Shown: positions 25,600 to 34,188 of the stretch, in pieces
Layout: each line of letters opens with the position of its first letter
How positions within the stretch are numbered: the stretch's first letter is position 1
Assembly: GCA_049694275.1 (NCBI GenBank)
Contig: JBAVQS010000339.1
Span: 1-40,897 of the forward strand
DNA length: 40,897 bases
Direction: 5' to 3'
DNA from: JBAVQS01 sp049694275
Lineage (GTDB): Bacteria > Chloroflexota > Anaerolineae > UBA4142 > SHND01
Program-made: the position numbers and the translations under genes
Notes under the pieces: model-generated
The model's database searches: none
What the model saw: the letters and a program-made list of their open reading frames with translations, nothing else
What the model was told of the DNA's origin: nothing

Positions 25600-27906
25600 T
25601 TATGAACTCGTAATCTCATACGCCACACCGTTCACGACAAAGATCACCTTGTCGCCGAGCGCCGCAAACGCCGACCAATCGGGATGCTGCGCCAGCAGGT
25701 CGAAATAGTCCGAGCTACCAAACGCGACCTTGGTCGTCGTCGTCGTGGATGCGTCAAAGGTGGTATCGGTCCATACGCCATTCTTGAGCACGAAGGCCTT
25801 GTCGCCCACCTGCTTGACCTGGTCCGAGTTGGTCTTGCTCTGCTCCGCCTCTTGCATCGCACGGTTCGACTGGCTCTGCGTCACCGCGCCCGCGCCTGAA
25901 GACGCGGCCGGGGCCGAGGTCGCTGCCGGCGCGGCCGACATCGTGGGCATTGCCATCGGTCCACCGCCGGCGCCAGTACCCGACGGGGGAAGCGGCACAC
26001 GCGAGCCCGCGCCCCCCGGCCCCGGCTGAGGCGCCATAGAATCATGCGGCTCGGTAATCAAGAAGGAGGTATAAGGGGTCACGATCCCGTAGCGCGTTGC
26101 CAGCGAGACCACCTCACCGCGCGTCTCGGGGGTTTCGCCGTGCAGGCGAATCTGCGCCAGCAAATAGCCAATCTTGCGGGTCGCCCACAGTGGCGCGATA
26201 AAGTCATCGCCCCCCGCGCTCTTGAAAGTCAGGTCCTCAAACTTGTATGTCTGGCTCTGGCCGTTCACATCTCCCTTGAGCGTAATCGTCGCGGGCGCGC
26301 CTGCGCGATAGCGGCCCGCAATCACCAGTTGTGACCCGGCAAACAGGTCAGGGAGCGGATAGGGATAGACGTCGCTCACCGTGGCGCCGCCCCAGTCCAC
26401 CGTCACATCCGAGAGCACCGGCGTCGAGACCTTGCGATAGAACTCGGAGACGGTCTCGTCAATCCTGTCCGCAGGGCGCACGTAGGCGCTCGCGCCGCGG
26501 TGTTTTTCGCTCAGCGTGTCGAGGAGAATCGTGTTGACATCATCGCCGACGCCAAAGGTAAAGAGCCGGACATTCGAGCGCGCCGCCTGATCGACATTGT
26601 CGATGATGCGCTGGATATTGGTCTCGCCTACGGTCGGCAAACCGTCGGTCAAAAAGATAACCGTCGTCGGGCGCTCCCGGTCCACTTCGGATAGAGTCTC
26701 CAGCAGCGCGCGGTTAATGTCGGTCGAGCCGCCCGCATAGATGCCATCCACAAACCGTTCGGCATCCGCCCGGGCTGAGAGGGGCTGGAGCGAGGTGGCA
26801 TACGGCACGGTCCCTGTCGAAAAGGTAATGATGTTGAAACGGTCGCCGGCATTGAGTTGTTCCAGCACATATTTCAGCGCCTTGCGAGCCTGATCGATCT
26901 TGGGACCATCCATCGAGCCAGAGGTATCGAGCACCAAAATCACATCCTTGGCAATCACCTGGTCGTCGGCCACCTTGACCTTGGGGGTGACAAGGAGCAG
27001 GAAAAAGCCATCGCTCTTGTCATCCGGTTTATAGCTGAGGAGGGTCGCGCCGACGTCATTCGACGATACGCTGTAATACAGCACAAAGTCCTTGTCCGGC
27101 TTGACGTTCGCGGCCTCGTACCCCACGCTCGCGGCATAGTCGTCCTTGCGTGAGATGCCGACCTGGTGCGAAGGGGAATAGATCGCCTTGAGCGCCTGCG
27201 TGGACTGAATAGTGACGTTGACGGTGACGCTCGCAATCGGGTCGGTCGAGAACTTTTCCGTGCTGAGCGGATAGACATACCGCACCAGACCGTTCTCGCT
27301 TTTCAACACCTGACCATAGCTGATCTCGACGCGCTTTTCCGAATGGGGTGGGATGGGAAAGATGCGCGCCTGGAACGCATTGCGCCCGACATATTCCAAG
27401 AGCGCCGGGTCACGGCGGCGGCGGACGATATCCTCGTAAATCTGCCGCGCCTGGCCGCTGTCGAGCACCTTGCCCTCCAGCTTTTGCCCATCGACATACA
27501 TGGCAAAGTCGTTGATGGTGGCATCGTCCGGCAATGGAAAGATATACGTTCCTTCAAGCTGATAGTCGCTGGGGTTGACGAACGTCTCATCGACGTGCGT
27601 CCTGGCAACCTGATCCTGAATGGTCACCGTCACGTTGTGGTTCTTGACCGCGAGGTAAGCGGCGCAATTCGGGTTAGGCACGGGAGGCCGGACCTGCGGG
27701 GGAGGCGTCGCACAGCCAAACGGCCAGAAACAGGGCGGGGTAACCGGCGGCTCGATATCCGGCGATGGGAGCGGGCCATTAAAACAGTTATCGATGACCA
27801 CCAGGCCATCGGCATGCGCCGGAGCTGGCGAGAGGGCCAGGAGGCCCAGAACAAACAAAAGCCCTAAAGTCAAGAGAACCGTGCGAATCAGATTCTTTGT
27901 GGACAT
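25600..27906 (-). CDS. Exported VIT and von Willebrand factor A domain protein
   Basis: The 768-residue protein has a signal peptide (about 1-32, hydrophobic LLTLGLLFVLGLLALSPAPA then AHA) and a Pro/Cys-rich stretch (35-82). A VIT domain follows (about 80-205, HVDETFVNP...LEGTYIFPLP). A VWA domain (about 320-490) has an intact MIDAS, DTSGS, at 327-331, with TFSTG and the later FLTDG Asp. The tail has a low-complexity Pro/Ala/Ser segment and then the C-terminal KTFVLKNGVWTDT...YFDLLAQHPDWSAFAALG motif common in bacterial VIT/VWA proteins. The bacterial function is unknown; metal-dependent adhesion or protein binding at the cell surface is likely. GGGGAAGG lies 6 nt before the ATG. It follows the glycosyltransferase gene by 45 bp. 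Confidence 0.9.
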   Translation of the reverse strand: MSTKNLIRTVLLTLGLLFVLGLLALSPAPAHADGLVVIDNCFNGPLPSPDIEPPVTPPCFWPFGCATPPPQVRPPVPNPNCAAYLAVKNHNVTVTIQDQVARTHVDETFVNPSDYQLEGTYIFPLPDDATINDFAMYVDGQKLEGKVLDSGQARQIYEDIVRRRRDPALLEYVGRNAFQARIFPIPPHSEKRVEISYGQVLKSENGLVRYVYPLSTEKFSTDPIASVTVNVTIQSTQALKAIYSPSHQVGISRKDDYAASVGYEAANVKPDKDFVLYYSVSSNDVGATLLSYKPDDKSDGFFLLLVTPKVKVADDQVIAKDVILVLDTSGSMDGPKIDQARKALKYVLEQLNAGDRFNIITFSTGTVPYATSLQPLSARADAERFVDGIYAGGSTDINRALLETLSEVDRERPTTVIFLTDGLPTVGETNIQRIIDNVDQAARSNVRLFTFGVGDDVNTILLDTLSEKHRGASAYVRPADRIDETVSEFYRKVSTPVLSDVTVDWGGATVSDVYPYPLPDLFAGSQLVIAGRYRAGAPATITLKGDVNGQSQTYKFEDLTFKSAGGDDFIAPLWATRKIGYLLAQIRLHGETPETRGEVVSLATRYGIVTPYTSFLITEPHDSMAPQPGPGGAGSRVPLPPSGTGAGGGPMAMPTMSAAPAATSAPAASSGAGAVTQSQSNRAMQEAEQSKTNSDQVKQVGDKAFVLKNGVWTDTTFDASTTTTTKVAFGSSDYFDLLAQHPDWSAFAALGDKVIFVVNGVAYEITSS

Positions 27907-27951
27907 ACGCCTTCCCCTTTCTCTATCTCTATCTATTGTTGCCTGCTTTGG

Positions 27952-29073
27952 CTAATAGACGATAGAGCGAGGAAAAGCGTTCCATTTTTCCACCTCCTCA
28001 ACCACCTGTTCCGCGGCGCGCGCCCAGCTAAACCGTTCCACATTCCGCTTGCCCAGCGCAATCAACGCGTCGCGTCGCGCTGCATCGCTCAGCACGCGCC
28101 GCATCGCGGCGGCCATCGCCTCCACCGCGCGCGGGTCGAAAAACTCGGCCCCCTCGCCCGCCGCCTCTGGCAGCGACGACGTGTTGGAACAGGCTACCGG
28201 CGTCCCGCACGCCTGCGCTTCGAGGACCGGAAAGCCAAACCCTTCATACAGGGAGGGCATGACGGCGAGCCGCGCCCCGGCGTACAAGGGCGGCAAATCC
28301 GCCGGAGGCACATAATCGAGGAACAACACTCGGTCCCCCAGGTCCAACTGCTGCAGGGTCTCGAAAATCTCTTGATAGAGCCATCCCTTTTTCCCGACGA
28401 TGACCAGCCGGTATGGCTGTGGCAACTGCGCAAAGGCCTGGAGCAGCCGCCGGTAGTTCTTGCGCGGGTGCACGGTCCCCACCGCGATCATATAGTCGCC
28501 GCCGGTATGATAGTGCTGTCCCACTCGCGCCACATCCTCCGGTGAGACCGCGAGATGCTGCCATTCAGGGTTGAGCGCCGGATAGACGACGCGCACCTTG
28601 TCGGGATTCACGCGATAGAAATGCGCCAGGTCCCGCCGCGTCGCTTCCGAATCGGCCAGGATGCCGGCGGCCGCGTGCGCGTTCCAGCGCGTCGAAAGGT
28701 CGAGATAAAGACGCGCCAACGGTGGGTGCGCCTGCGGGAAATAGCGATAGCCGAGGTCGTGCACCGTAACCAGGGTCCGGCGCGGATGCAGAGGCGGAAT
28801 CACATGTGCCGGCACCCAGAGCGCATCGGGAGGATGGCGCAGCATCTCGGCCGACAGACGCGCATGCGTCCACAGCCGCGGGAAAGGGATGGTGCGAATC
28901 TCGTAATTACCGGTCGCGGGGAACAGGTCGGACGGTGGAAAAGAGCGCGTGTAGAGGCGAAAGCGGAGCGAAGAAGGGAGCTCAAGCATCGCGCGGATCA
29001 GTTGGCGGGAATAGTTTTCGGTCCCGGTTGGAGCGGCGGTTACCGCGCGACTGGCATCAATTCCAAGTAACAT
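27952..29073 (-). CDS. Glycosyltransferase family 4 (GT-B fold)
   Basis: The 373-residue protein uses a nucleotide sugar to extend a glycan or glycolipid. It begins MLLGIDASRAVTAAPTGTEN. The C-terminal donor-binding half shows VGTVHPRKNYRRLLQAF, VIVGKKGW and EGFGFPVLEAQACGTPVACS, a clear GT4 signature with the EGFGxPxxE motif. The start at 29073 gives the usual family N-terminus; the open frame beyond it is translated from a palindromic repeat. No cell-wall or polysaccharide cluster surrounds it, so the acceptor is unknown. Confidence 0.92.
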   Translation of the reverse strand: MLLGIDASRAVTAAPTGTENYSRQLIRAMLELPSSLRFRLYTRSFPPSDLFPATGNYEIRTIPFPRLWTHARLSAEMLRHPPDALWVPAHVIPPLHPRRTLVTVHDLGYRYFPQAHPPLARLYLDLSTRWNAHAAAGILADSEATRRDLAHFYRVNPDKVRVVYPALNPEWQHLAVSPEDVARVGQHYHTGGDYMIAVGTVHPRKNYRRLLQAFAQLPQPYRLVIVGKKGWLYQEIFETLQQLDLGDRVLFLDYVPPADLPPLYAGARLAVMPSLYEGFGFPVLEAQACGTPVACSNTSSLPEAAGEGAEFFDPRAVEAMAAAMRRVLSDAARRDALIALGKRNVERFSWARAAEQVVEEVEKWNAFPRSIVY

Positions 29074-29075
29074 CG

Positions 29076-29152
29076 TTGTAGGGGCGACGCCTTGCGACCG
29101 AAGGGAGTCCCCGTTGGATGCTCGCCCACGTGCCGGGCAACTCCCTACGGTC
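29076..29152. repeat. Dispersed palindromic repeat between the glycosyltransferase and sua5
   Basis: It opens with TGTAGGGGCGA (29077-29087), the same word as in the repeats at 4923 and 37568. It then forms a 13-bp inverted repeat with one mismatch, GACCGAAGGGAGT (29096-29108) and ACTCCCTACGGTC (29140-29152). Confidence 0.75.
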
Positions 29153-29199
29153 TCAAAGAATTGCCCCATACCCCCCCATTTATCAAAACGGAATTCGCG

Positions 29200-29868
29200 C
29201 TAGCGGCGGTCGATCCCGGGGGAACTCGTTTTGGGCATGGCCAGGGACGCTCCCAGCGTCTTTTCCAATTCCGCCACCGCCAGCGCCCCGATACGGAGCA
29301 CACGCGGCGGCTCGACGCTGAAATCGACCACTGTCGAAGGGACTCCGCCACCCACGCGGCCCCCGTCGAGAACGAGCGGGAGACGCCCATCAAGCTGGTC
29401 CAGCACCTCTTGCGCGGTGGAGGGATCGCGGCCGCCGGAAAGGTTTGCGCTCGTGGCCGCCAGCGGGCGTCCGAGCGTTTGCGCCAGAGCGCGCGGCGTC
29501 GGGTGATCGGGCACCCGCACCGCGACCGAATTCCCCCCTGCCCGCAGGATGGCCGGCAAATTCTCTCTCGCGCGCACGACGAGCGTCAATGCGCCCGGCC
29601 AAAAACGCTCGGCCAGCACTCGCGCGCCGCGCGGCGCCTCGGCCACAACCAGTGCGAGGTCCTCGGCCGAGGCGAGCAGGAGCGGAATTGCCTTGTCCCG
29701 CGAGCGCTTCTTGACCGCATAGAGTTTTTCAATCGCGTCGGGGTTCAGCCCGTCCGCCGCCACCCCATAGACCGTATCCGTCGGCAGGGCAATCACCTCG
29801 CCCTGTTCAAGCAGAGCGACTGCGCGGGCCAGCGCCACGTGATTGGTCGAGAGCAATTCCGTCTTCAT
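29200..29868 (-). CDS. Threonylcarbamoyl-AMP synthase (Sua5/YrdC/YwlC)
   Basis: Makes threonylcarbamoyl-AMP from threonine, bicarbonate and ATP for the t6A37 modification of ANN-decoding tRNAs. The 222-residue protein has the YrdC domain with ALPTDTVYGVAADG, the KRSRDKAIPLLL loop (KxR), FWPGALTLVV and TSANLSG (SxN). It is the short form without the C-terminal Sua5 domain. It overlaps prmC by 4 bp (ATGA) and is translationally coupled to it. The order prfA-prmC-sua5 is a widespread bacterial arrangement. Confidence 0.95.
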   Translation of the reverse strand: MKTELLSTNHVALARAVALLEQGEVIALPTDTVYGVAADGLNPDAIEKLYAVKKRSRDKAIPLLLASAEDLALVVAEAPRGARVLAERFWPGALTLVVRARENLPAILRAGGNSVAVRVPDHPTPRALAQTLGRPLAATSANLSGGRDPSTAQEVLDQLDGRLPLVLDGGRVGGGVPSTVVDFSVEPPRVLRIGALAVAELEKTLGASLAMPKTSSPGIDRR

Positions 29869-30743
29869 GTTCCCGCCAGTTGAATCTCGACGACCCGATC
29901 CAGTTCCTCCAGGTCGCGATGGACGGTAATGGTCGCATTCGGGAAAAACCTGGCGGCCAGCGCCCGCGCATTCTCGCCCTGCTCCTCGCTGATTTCAAGC
30001 AAGATGATGCCGGCGCGGGTCATGTGCGCCTCGACCTGCTGCAGCAAGCGCCGGATCACACTCAACCCCTCCAGCCCGCCCACCAGCGCCAGGCGCGGCT
30101 CGAAATGCCGGATCTCGTGCGGGAGCTGATCGAATCGTTCGAGCGGAATATAGGGGAGGTTCGCCAGCACAATGTCAAGTGGCTCGCCGACCGCCTCCAA
30201 AAGGTCACAGAGAATGAACTGGACACGGTCCGCCAGGTTCAGCCGCCCCGCGTTGAGCTGCGCCACCGCCAGCGCGTCGGGCGAGATGTCGGTCGCAACT
30301 ACGCGAGCGGAGGGCGCTTTCGACGCCAGGGCGAGGGCCAGCCCGCCGCTGCCCGTCCCCACATCGGCGACAACCGGCGTGGGATGCGAAACGCGTACGA
30401 GGGCGTGGAGAGCCAGCTCGACGAGGAGCTCGGTCTCGGGACGGGGGATGAGCACGCGGCGGTCGACGAGCAGGTCAAGCCCATAAAACTCTTTATGCCC
30501 AAGGATGTACGCGATCGGCTCACCCTGCGCCCGCCGCGCCACCATGCCGGCAAATTGAGCGGTGGTCGCCGCGTCAAGGGGATCGGCCAGTCGCGCGAGC
30601 ACCCCGGCGCGGTTCAATCCCATCGCATGGGCCATCAGCAACTCCGCCTCGAACCGCGCGTACCGATATTCCATGCGCACGCCCAGCGCACGCACGCCGC
30701 TCACCAACACCTCTTGAATTGACTCGGGTCGCGCAATGAGCAT
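29865..30743 (-). CDS. prmC: Peptide chain release factor N5-glutamine methyltransferase PrmC
   Basis: Methylates the Gln of the GGQ motif of release factors RF1 and RF2. The 292-residue protein has the N-terminal helical substrate domain (about 1-80, ending GEPIAYILGHKEFYG) and a Rossmann methyltransferase with RPETELLVE and motif I DVGTGSGGLALALA. The active-site motif reads NLPYI, where most PrmC proteins have NPPYI; the change of the second residue is a conservative variant of the (N/D)PPY motif. Its likely substrate, PrfA, is encoded directly upstream. Confidence 0.95.
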   Translation of the reverse strand: MLIARPESIQEVLVSGVRALGVRMEYRYARFEAELLMAHAMGLNRAGVLARLADPLDAATTAQFAGMVARRAQGEPIAYILGHKEFYGLDLLVDRRVLIPRPETELLVELALHALVRVSHPTPVVADVGTGSGGLALALASKAPSARVVATDISPDALAVAQLNAGRLNLADRVQFILCDLLEAVGEPLDIVLANLPYIPLERFDQLPHEIRHFEPRLALVGGLEGLSVIRRLLQQVEAHMTRAGIILLEISEEQGENARALAARFFPNATITVHRDLEELDRVVEIQLAGT

Positions 30744-30824
30744 AGAGGTCTCAGGGCACAGGTCGCAGGTTACACGGTACAGATGCCTGTAACTTGTGAC
30801 CTGCGGCTTGTAACCTGTGGCTTG
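30744..30824. repeat. Tandem ACCTGTRRCYTG-type repeat between prmC and prfA
   Basis: This 81-bp gap consists almost wholly of repeated words such as CAGGTCGCAGGTTAC, CCTGTAACTTGTGACCTG, and CTTGTAACCTGTGGCTTG. The same words occur at 17277, 36300 and 38941. It separates two genes of one operon and has no terminator form. Confidence 0.7.
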
Positions 30825-31904
30825 CTACGCGCCTACCCCCGCCTGCTTGAGCTTGGCGCTCTGGTCCTCGAGAATCAGCGTGTCGATGAGCTCTTCGATA
30901 TCGCCGTCCAGGATGCGCGGCAGGTTGTGCATCGTCAGATTGACGCGGTGATCGGTCAAGCGGTCTTGCGGAAAGTTATAGGTGCGAATCTTTTCCGCCC
31001 GCTCGCCGGTGCCGACCTGTGAACGGCGGGATTCCATTACCTCGCGCTGCTGCTTTTCCAGCTCTAGCTCGTACAGCCGCGCCTTGAGCACCGACATCGC
31101 GCGCAGCTTGTTCTGTAGCTGCGACCGCTCGTCCTGGCAGGCCACCACCAGCCCGGTTGGCAAATGAGTGATCCGGACCGCCGTCGCTACCTTTTGCACG
31201 TTCTGGCCGCCGTGCCCCGAGGCATGATAGATATCAATCTTTAAATCCTCAGGGCGGATGGCAATATCAATGTCATCCACTTCGGCTAACACGGCGACCG
31301 TGGCGGTGGAGGTGTGAATACGCCCCTGCGCCTCGGTCTCGGGCACGCGCTGCACCCGGTGGACTCCGCTCTCGTATTTGAATCGCGAAAAGGCGCCGCG
31401 CCCCTTGACCTCGAACACGACCTCTTTGAACCCTTTGAGCCCGGTTCGGTTCTCGTCGACCAGCGCCACCTTCCACCCCTTGTCCTCGGCGTAGCGGGTG
31501 TACATCCGGTACAGGTCCGCCGCAAAGAGCGCCGCCTCATCACCGCCGGTCCCGGCGCGAACCTCGACGTAAATGTCCTTTTCGTCGCGCGGGTCCTTGG
31601 GGAGTAAGAGCAGGCGCAGTTCCTGCTCCTGCGCGTGCGTGTCCGCCTCCAGCCGCTCGGCCTCTTCGCGCGCCATCGCGCGCATCTCTTCGTCGCTCTC
31701 TTCGCGGACCATCGCCCGCGTCTTGTCGAGCGCCCCGACCGTCGTCCTGTACGAGCGATACTTGCCCACCAGCGTTTCGAGTTCGCTGATCTCGCGCGTA
31801 ATCTCGCGCAGGCGGGTTGGGTTGGTCGAGACCTCCGGGTTTTCCATCATCCGGTGCAAATCATCATAGCGCCGCGTCAGCGCATCCAGTTTCTCAGAAA
31901 TCAA
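30825..31904 (-). CDS. prfA: Peptide chain release factor 1
   Basis: Recognises UAA and UAG stop codons and triggers peptide release on the ribosome. The 359-residue protein contains the GGQ loop HASGHGGQNVQK and the domain following SGVHRVQRVPETEAQGRIHT, typical of RF1; the RF2 SPF tripeptide is absent. The start is TTG at 31904, with GAGG 8 nt upstream. It heads the prfA-prmC-sua5 operon behind a leader that contains a palindromic repeat. Confidence 0.96.
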   Translation of the reverse strand: MISEKLDALTRRYDDLHRMMENPEVSTNPTRLREITREISELETLVGKYRSYRTTVGALDKTRAMVREESDEEMRAMAREEAERLEADTHAQEQELRLLLLPKDPRDEKDIYVEVRAGTGGDEAALFAADLYRMYTRYAEDKGWKVALVDENRTGLKGFKEVVFEVKGRGAFSRFKYESGVHRVQRVPETEAQGRIHTSTATVAVLAEVDDIDIAIRPEDLKIDIYHASGHGGQNVQKVATAVRITHLPTGLVVACQDERSQLQNKLRAMSVLKARLYELELEKQQREVMESRRSQVGTGERAEKIRTYNFPQDRLTDHRVNLTMHNLPRILDGDIEELIDTLILEDQSAKLKQAGVGA

Positions 31905-31938
31905 GCTAATGCCTCGTATTTCACCATGTTAGTATTTC

Positions 31939-32024
31939 GACAATGTCACATTCGCGGCTGGGCGATTGAAATCGCGGCTACGCAAGGCGAAATCGGCCTA
32001 CGCCGATTGAAATCTGACATTGTC
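31939..32024. repeat. 86-bp repeat element with 10-bp terminal inverted repeats in the prfA leader
   Basis: The ends are GACAATGTCA (31939-31948) and TGACATTGTC (32015-32024). The interior repeats GGCGATTGAAATCGC and GCCGATTGAAATC type words. This looks like a miniature repeat inserted in the leader of prfA. Confidence 0.65.
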
Positions 32025-32042
32025 AAAGTATGAATCGAATCT

Positions 32043-32051
32043 ATTATAGCA
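32043..32051 (-). promoter_or_regulatory. Extended -10 promoter TGCTATAAT upstream of prfA
   Basis: On the minus strand, TGC precedes a consensus TATAAT (32043-32048). It lies about 138 nt before the prfA start, so the leader would include the whole 86-bp repeat element. Confidence 0.6.
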
Positions 32052-32117
32052 CATTGGAATGTTTTCCCTATCCGCGCCCACTCGCTGATAGACTCTCGGC
32101 ACTTTCGAGGGCCGCAT

Positions 32118-32248
32118 CGCGCAAGCGGCTCAAAGGCCGTCCTATGGACAATCCGTTTGAGGTCTCCCTCCGCGCCCATCCGCTTATCCGTTCCGCGCAA
32201 GCGGCTCAAAGGCCGTCCTATGGACAATCCGTTTGAGGCCTCCCTCCG
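32118..32248. repeat. Two near-identical 55-bp direct repeats, each a hairpin, downstream of murJ
   Basis: Units 32118-32172 and 32194-32248 differ at one base (GAGGTCTCC versus GAGGCCTCC), with a 76-bp period. Within each unit, CTCAAAGG...CCGTCC-TAT-GGACAA...TCCGTTTGAG folds as an imperfect hairpin. The second copy ends 3 bp from the murJ stop. Confidence 0.85.
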
Positions 32249-32251
32249 TTT

Positions 32252-33796
32252 TCAGCCGCGTGACCGGGCCAAGCGCCACGCCAGCGCAATCTCGTCGCTC
32301 CGCAGGAGGAACATGGCGAGGATAAAGACCGCGCCGCCCAGCCCAATTCCGGCGAAGGCTAATAGCCAAGCGCTGAGACCGGCGGCCGTATTGAGCAAGA
32401 TCAGGAGCGCCAGCCCCATCACGGCAGCGGCCAGCAGAATCTTGACCAGCGAGCCGGCGATCCGCCGGCCATCCACCCCGCCCAGCCGCCCGCGCAAGAG
32501 ATAGAGGCAGAGGAGCATCTCGGCGGTCGTCGCAATCGAGTTCGCCAGCGCCAGCCCCCCCTGCTCCAATCGCCCGATGAGCAGCAGGCTGAGCGCGACA
32601 TTGACCACAAACGCGGCCACCGCCACCTTGACCGGCGTCGCCGTATCGTGCAGCGCATAAAAGGCGCGGGTGATAATCTCTAATCCCGACTGCGCCAGCA
32701 ACCCCACCGCAAAGAATTGCAGCGCCCATGCGGTCTGCGCCGTCGATTCCGCATCAAACGCGCCGCGCTGATAGAGCAACTGGATGATCGGCCGGCCGAG
32801 CAGGATCAGCCCGATGGAGGCGGGAATCGTCATAAAGAGGACAATCCGAAAGGCGGTGGAAAAGGTGCGCCGCATGGCATCGTGCTCGCCGCGCGCCACC
32901 TGCTGCGCAAAGGTCGGGAAAAGGACCGTCGCAATTGACTGGGCCACGACTCCCTCCGGCAGCAGGATCAGCGCAAACGCGATATTGAGCGCAGCCAGCC
33001 GCCCCTCGGGCAACGTGGAGGCAAGAATCGTATTGACGAGAAAATTGAGCTGTACCGCGGCAATCCCCGCCGTTCGCGGCAGCATCAGGCGAAGCACCTG
33101 GCGCACTCCCGGATCATTCACCCCCAGGCTCGGCGCGTACTGCATGCGCGCCCGGACCAGCCACGGGACCTGGACCAGGAGGTGCAGCGCCGCGCCCGTC
33201 ACCACGCCGATCGCCAGGCCATATGGCCCCAGCGCCGGCGCAAGGAACAACGCGCCGCCGATAATGCCGAGATTGTACAGCACCGGCGCGAGCGCGGGGA
33301 GGACGAAATGGTGGTGCGAGTTCAGGACGCCCATCACAATGCCGCTGACACCAAAGATGATGGGAGCGATCAGCATGAGCTGCATCAGGTGCGCGGTCAG
33401 CGCCTGTTCATCGGGGGTAAACCCCACGGCGACCACGTGCGCGACAATCGGATCGGCAAAGAGCGCGGCGACCACCGCGAACGCGGTCGTCGTCAGGGTG
33501 ACCAGGTTGATGATGTGAGAGGCCAGCTTCCACGCCTTGTGCGTCTCGCCATTGGCAAGCATCGCCGCAAAGGGGGGAATAAAAGCCGAACCGAGCGCGC
33601 CCCCCGCGACCACCGTGAAAATAATGTCAGGAATGCGAAAGGCGGCGAGGTAAGCGTCATAGGTGCGCGAGGTGCCGAACTGATGGGTAATGACAATATC
33701 GCGGACCAGGCCGAACACCTTGCTGAGCACGAAAAACACCATGACCAGCGAGGTCGCCTGGACAAGCCGGCGCGAGTGGGAGGGAGCGGTTTTCAT
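32252..33796 (-). CDS. murJ: Lipid II flippase MurJ (MviN family)
   Basis: Multidrug/oligosaccharidyl-lipid/polysaccharide-type flippase that moves lipid II across the membrane for peptidoglycan synthesis. The 514-residue protein has about fourteen membrane segments and the family features GLVRDIVITHQFGTSRTYDAYLAAFRIPD, where Arg and Asp line the cavity, and GGALGSAFIPPFA. The start at 33796 is preferred because a TATAAT box at 33810-33815 falls inside the longer frame. The transcript is almost leaderless. Its 3' end is followed by the tandem hairpin repeats. Confidence 0.95.
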   Translation of the reverse strand: MKTAPSHSRRLVQATSLVMVFFVLSKVFGLVRDIVITHQFGTSRTYDAYLAAFRIPDIIFTVVAGGALGSAFIPPFAAMLANGETHKAWKLASHIINLVTLTTTAFAVVAALFADPIVAHVVAVGFTPDEQALTAHLMQLMLIAPIIFGVSGIVMGVLNSHHHFVLPALAPVLYNLGIIGGALFLAPALGPYGLAIGVVTGAALHLLVQVPWLVRARMQYAPSLGVNDPGVRQVLRLMLPRTAGIAAVQLNFLVNTILASTLPEGRLAALNIAFALILLPEGVVAQSIATVLFPTFAQQVARGEHDAMRRTFSTAFRIVLFMTIPASIGLILLGRPIIQLLYQRGAFDAESTAQTAWALQFFAVGLLAQSGLEIITRAFYALHDTATPVKVAVAAFVVNVALSLLLIGRLEQGGLALANSIATTAEMLLCLYLLRGRLGGVDGRRIAGSLVKILLAAAVMGLALLILLNTAAGLSAWLLAFAGIGLGGAVFILAMFLLRSDEIALAWRLARSRG

Positions 33797-33809
33797 TGCG
33801 CTGGCGCGC

Positions 33810-33818
33810 ATTATAACA
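33810..33818 (-). promoter_or_regulatory. murJ extended -10 promoter TGTTATAAT, short leader
   Basis: TGT precedes TATAAT (33810-33815) on the minus strand; the ATG at 33796 is 13 nt further, leaving a leader of about 6-8 nt without a Shine-Dalgarno site. Confidence 0.65.
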
Positions 33819-33955
33819 CGGAACGGGGAACCGGGAGAGCCCCGCTTCTTCCTCCCTGCCTGGCGCAACAATTACGCAAGCACGGCTTTATGACCTCTAC
33901 ATTGGAATTGGGTATAGCAGAACCCCAATGCGCCCGCGCGCGTGAATTGGGAAAC

Positions 33956-34181
33956 GGGCGTCAACGGATGCTTCGCAAACGGATAAACTGATAGGTGGTT
34001 TGGGCGTTAGAGGATTGGTCTAACCGTTCTGACTCAATCCTTGCGAAGGATGAGACTGCAATGGGACTGGGCAAGGCTGCGCTGTATGAGAACGCGAATG
34101 GTGGGGAAACCGGCGAGTTGACCATACCCGTCGCCAAGCATCTACTATCTGTTTATCCGTTGCTGTTATCCGTTGACACCC
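33956..34181. mobile_element. MITE-like 226-bp element with long terminal inverted repeats
   Basis: The left end reads GGGCGTCAACGGAT, then AACGGATAAACTGATAG (to 33994). The right end, reverse-complemented, reads GGGTGTCAACGGAT, then AACGGATAAACAGATAG (from 34145). The two ends of ~34-40 bp are largely identical apart from a short divergent middle and single changes. Each end carries two AACGGAT words. The ~150-bp interior has an open frame (33995-34219) without recognisable features. The right end lies 8 bp from the stop of the truncated FGE gene. The remainder of the 392-bp gap up to murJ (33819-33955) holds nothing I recognise. Confidence 0.65.
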
Positions 34182-34188
34182 CTACAAG

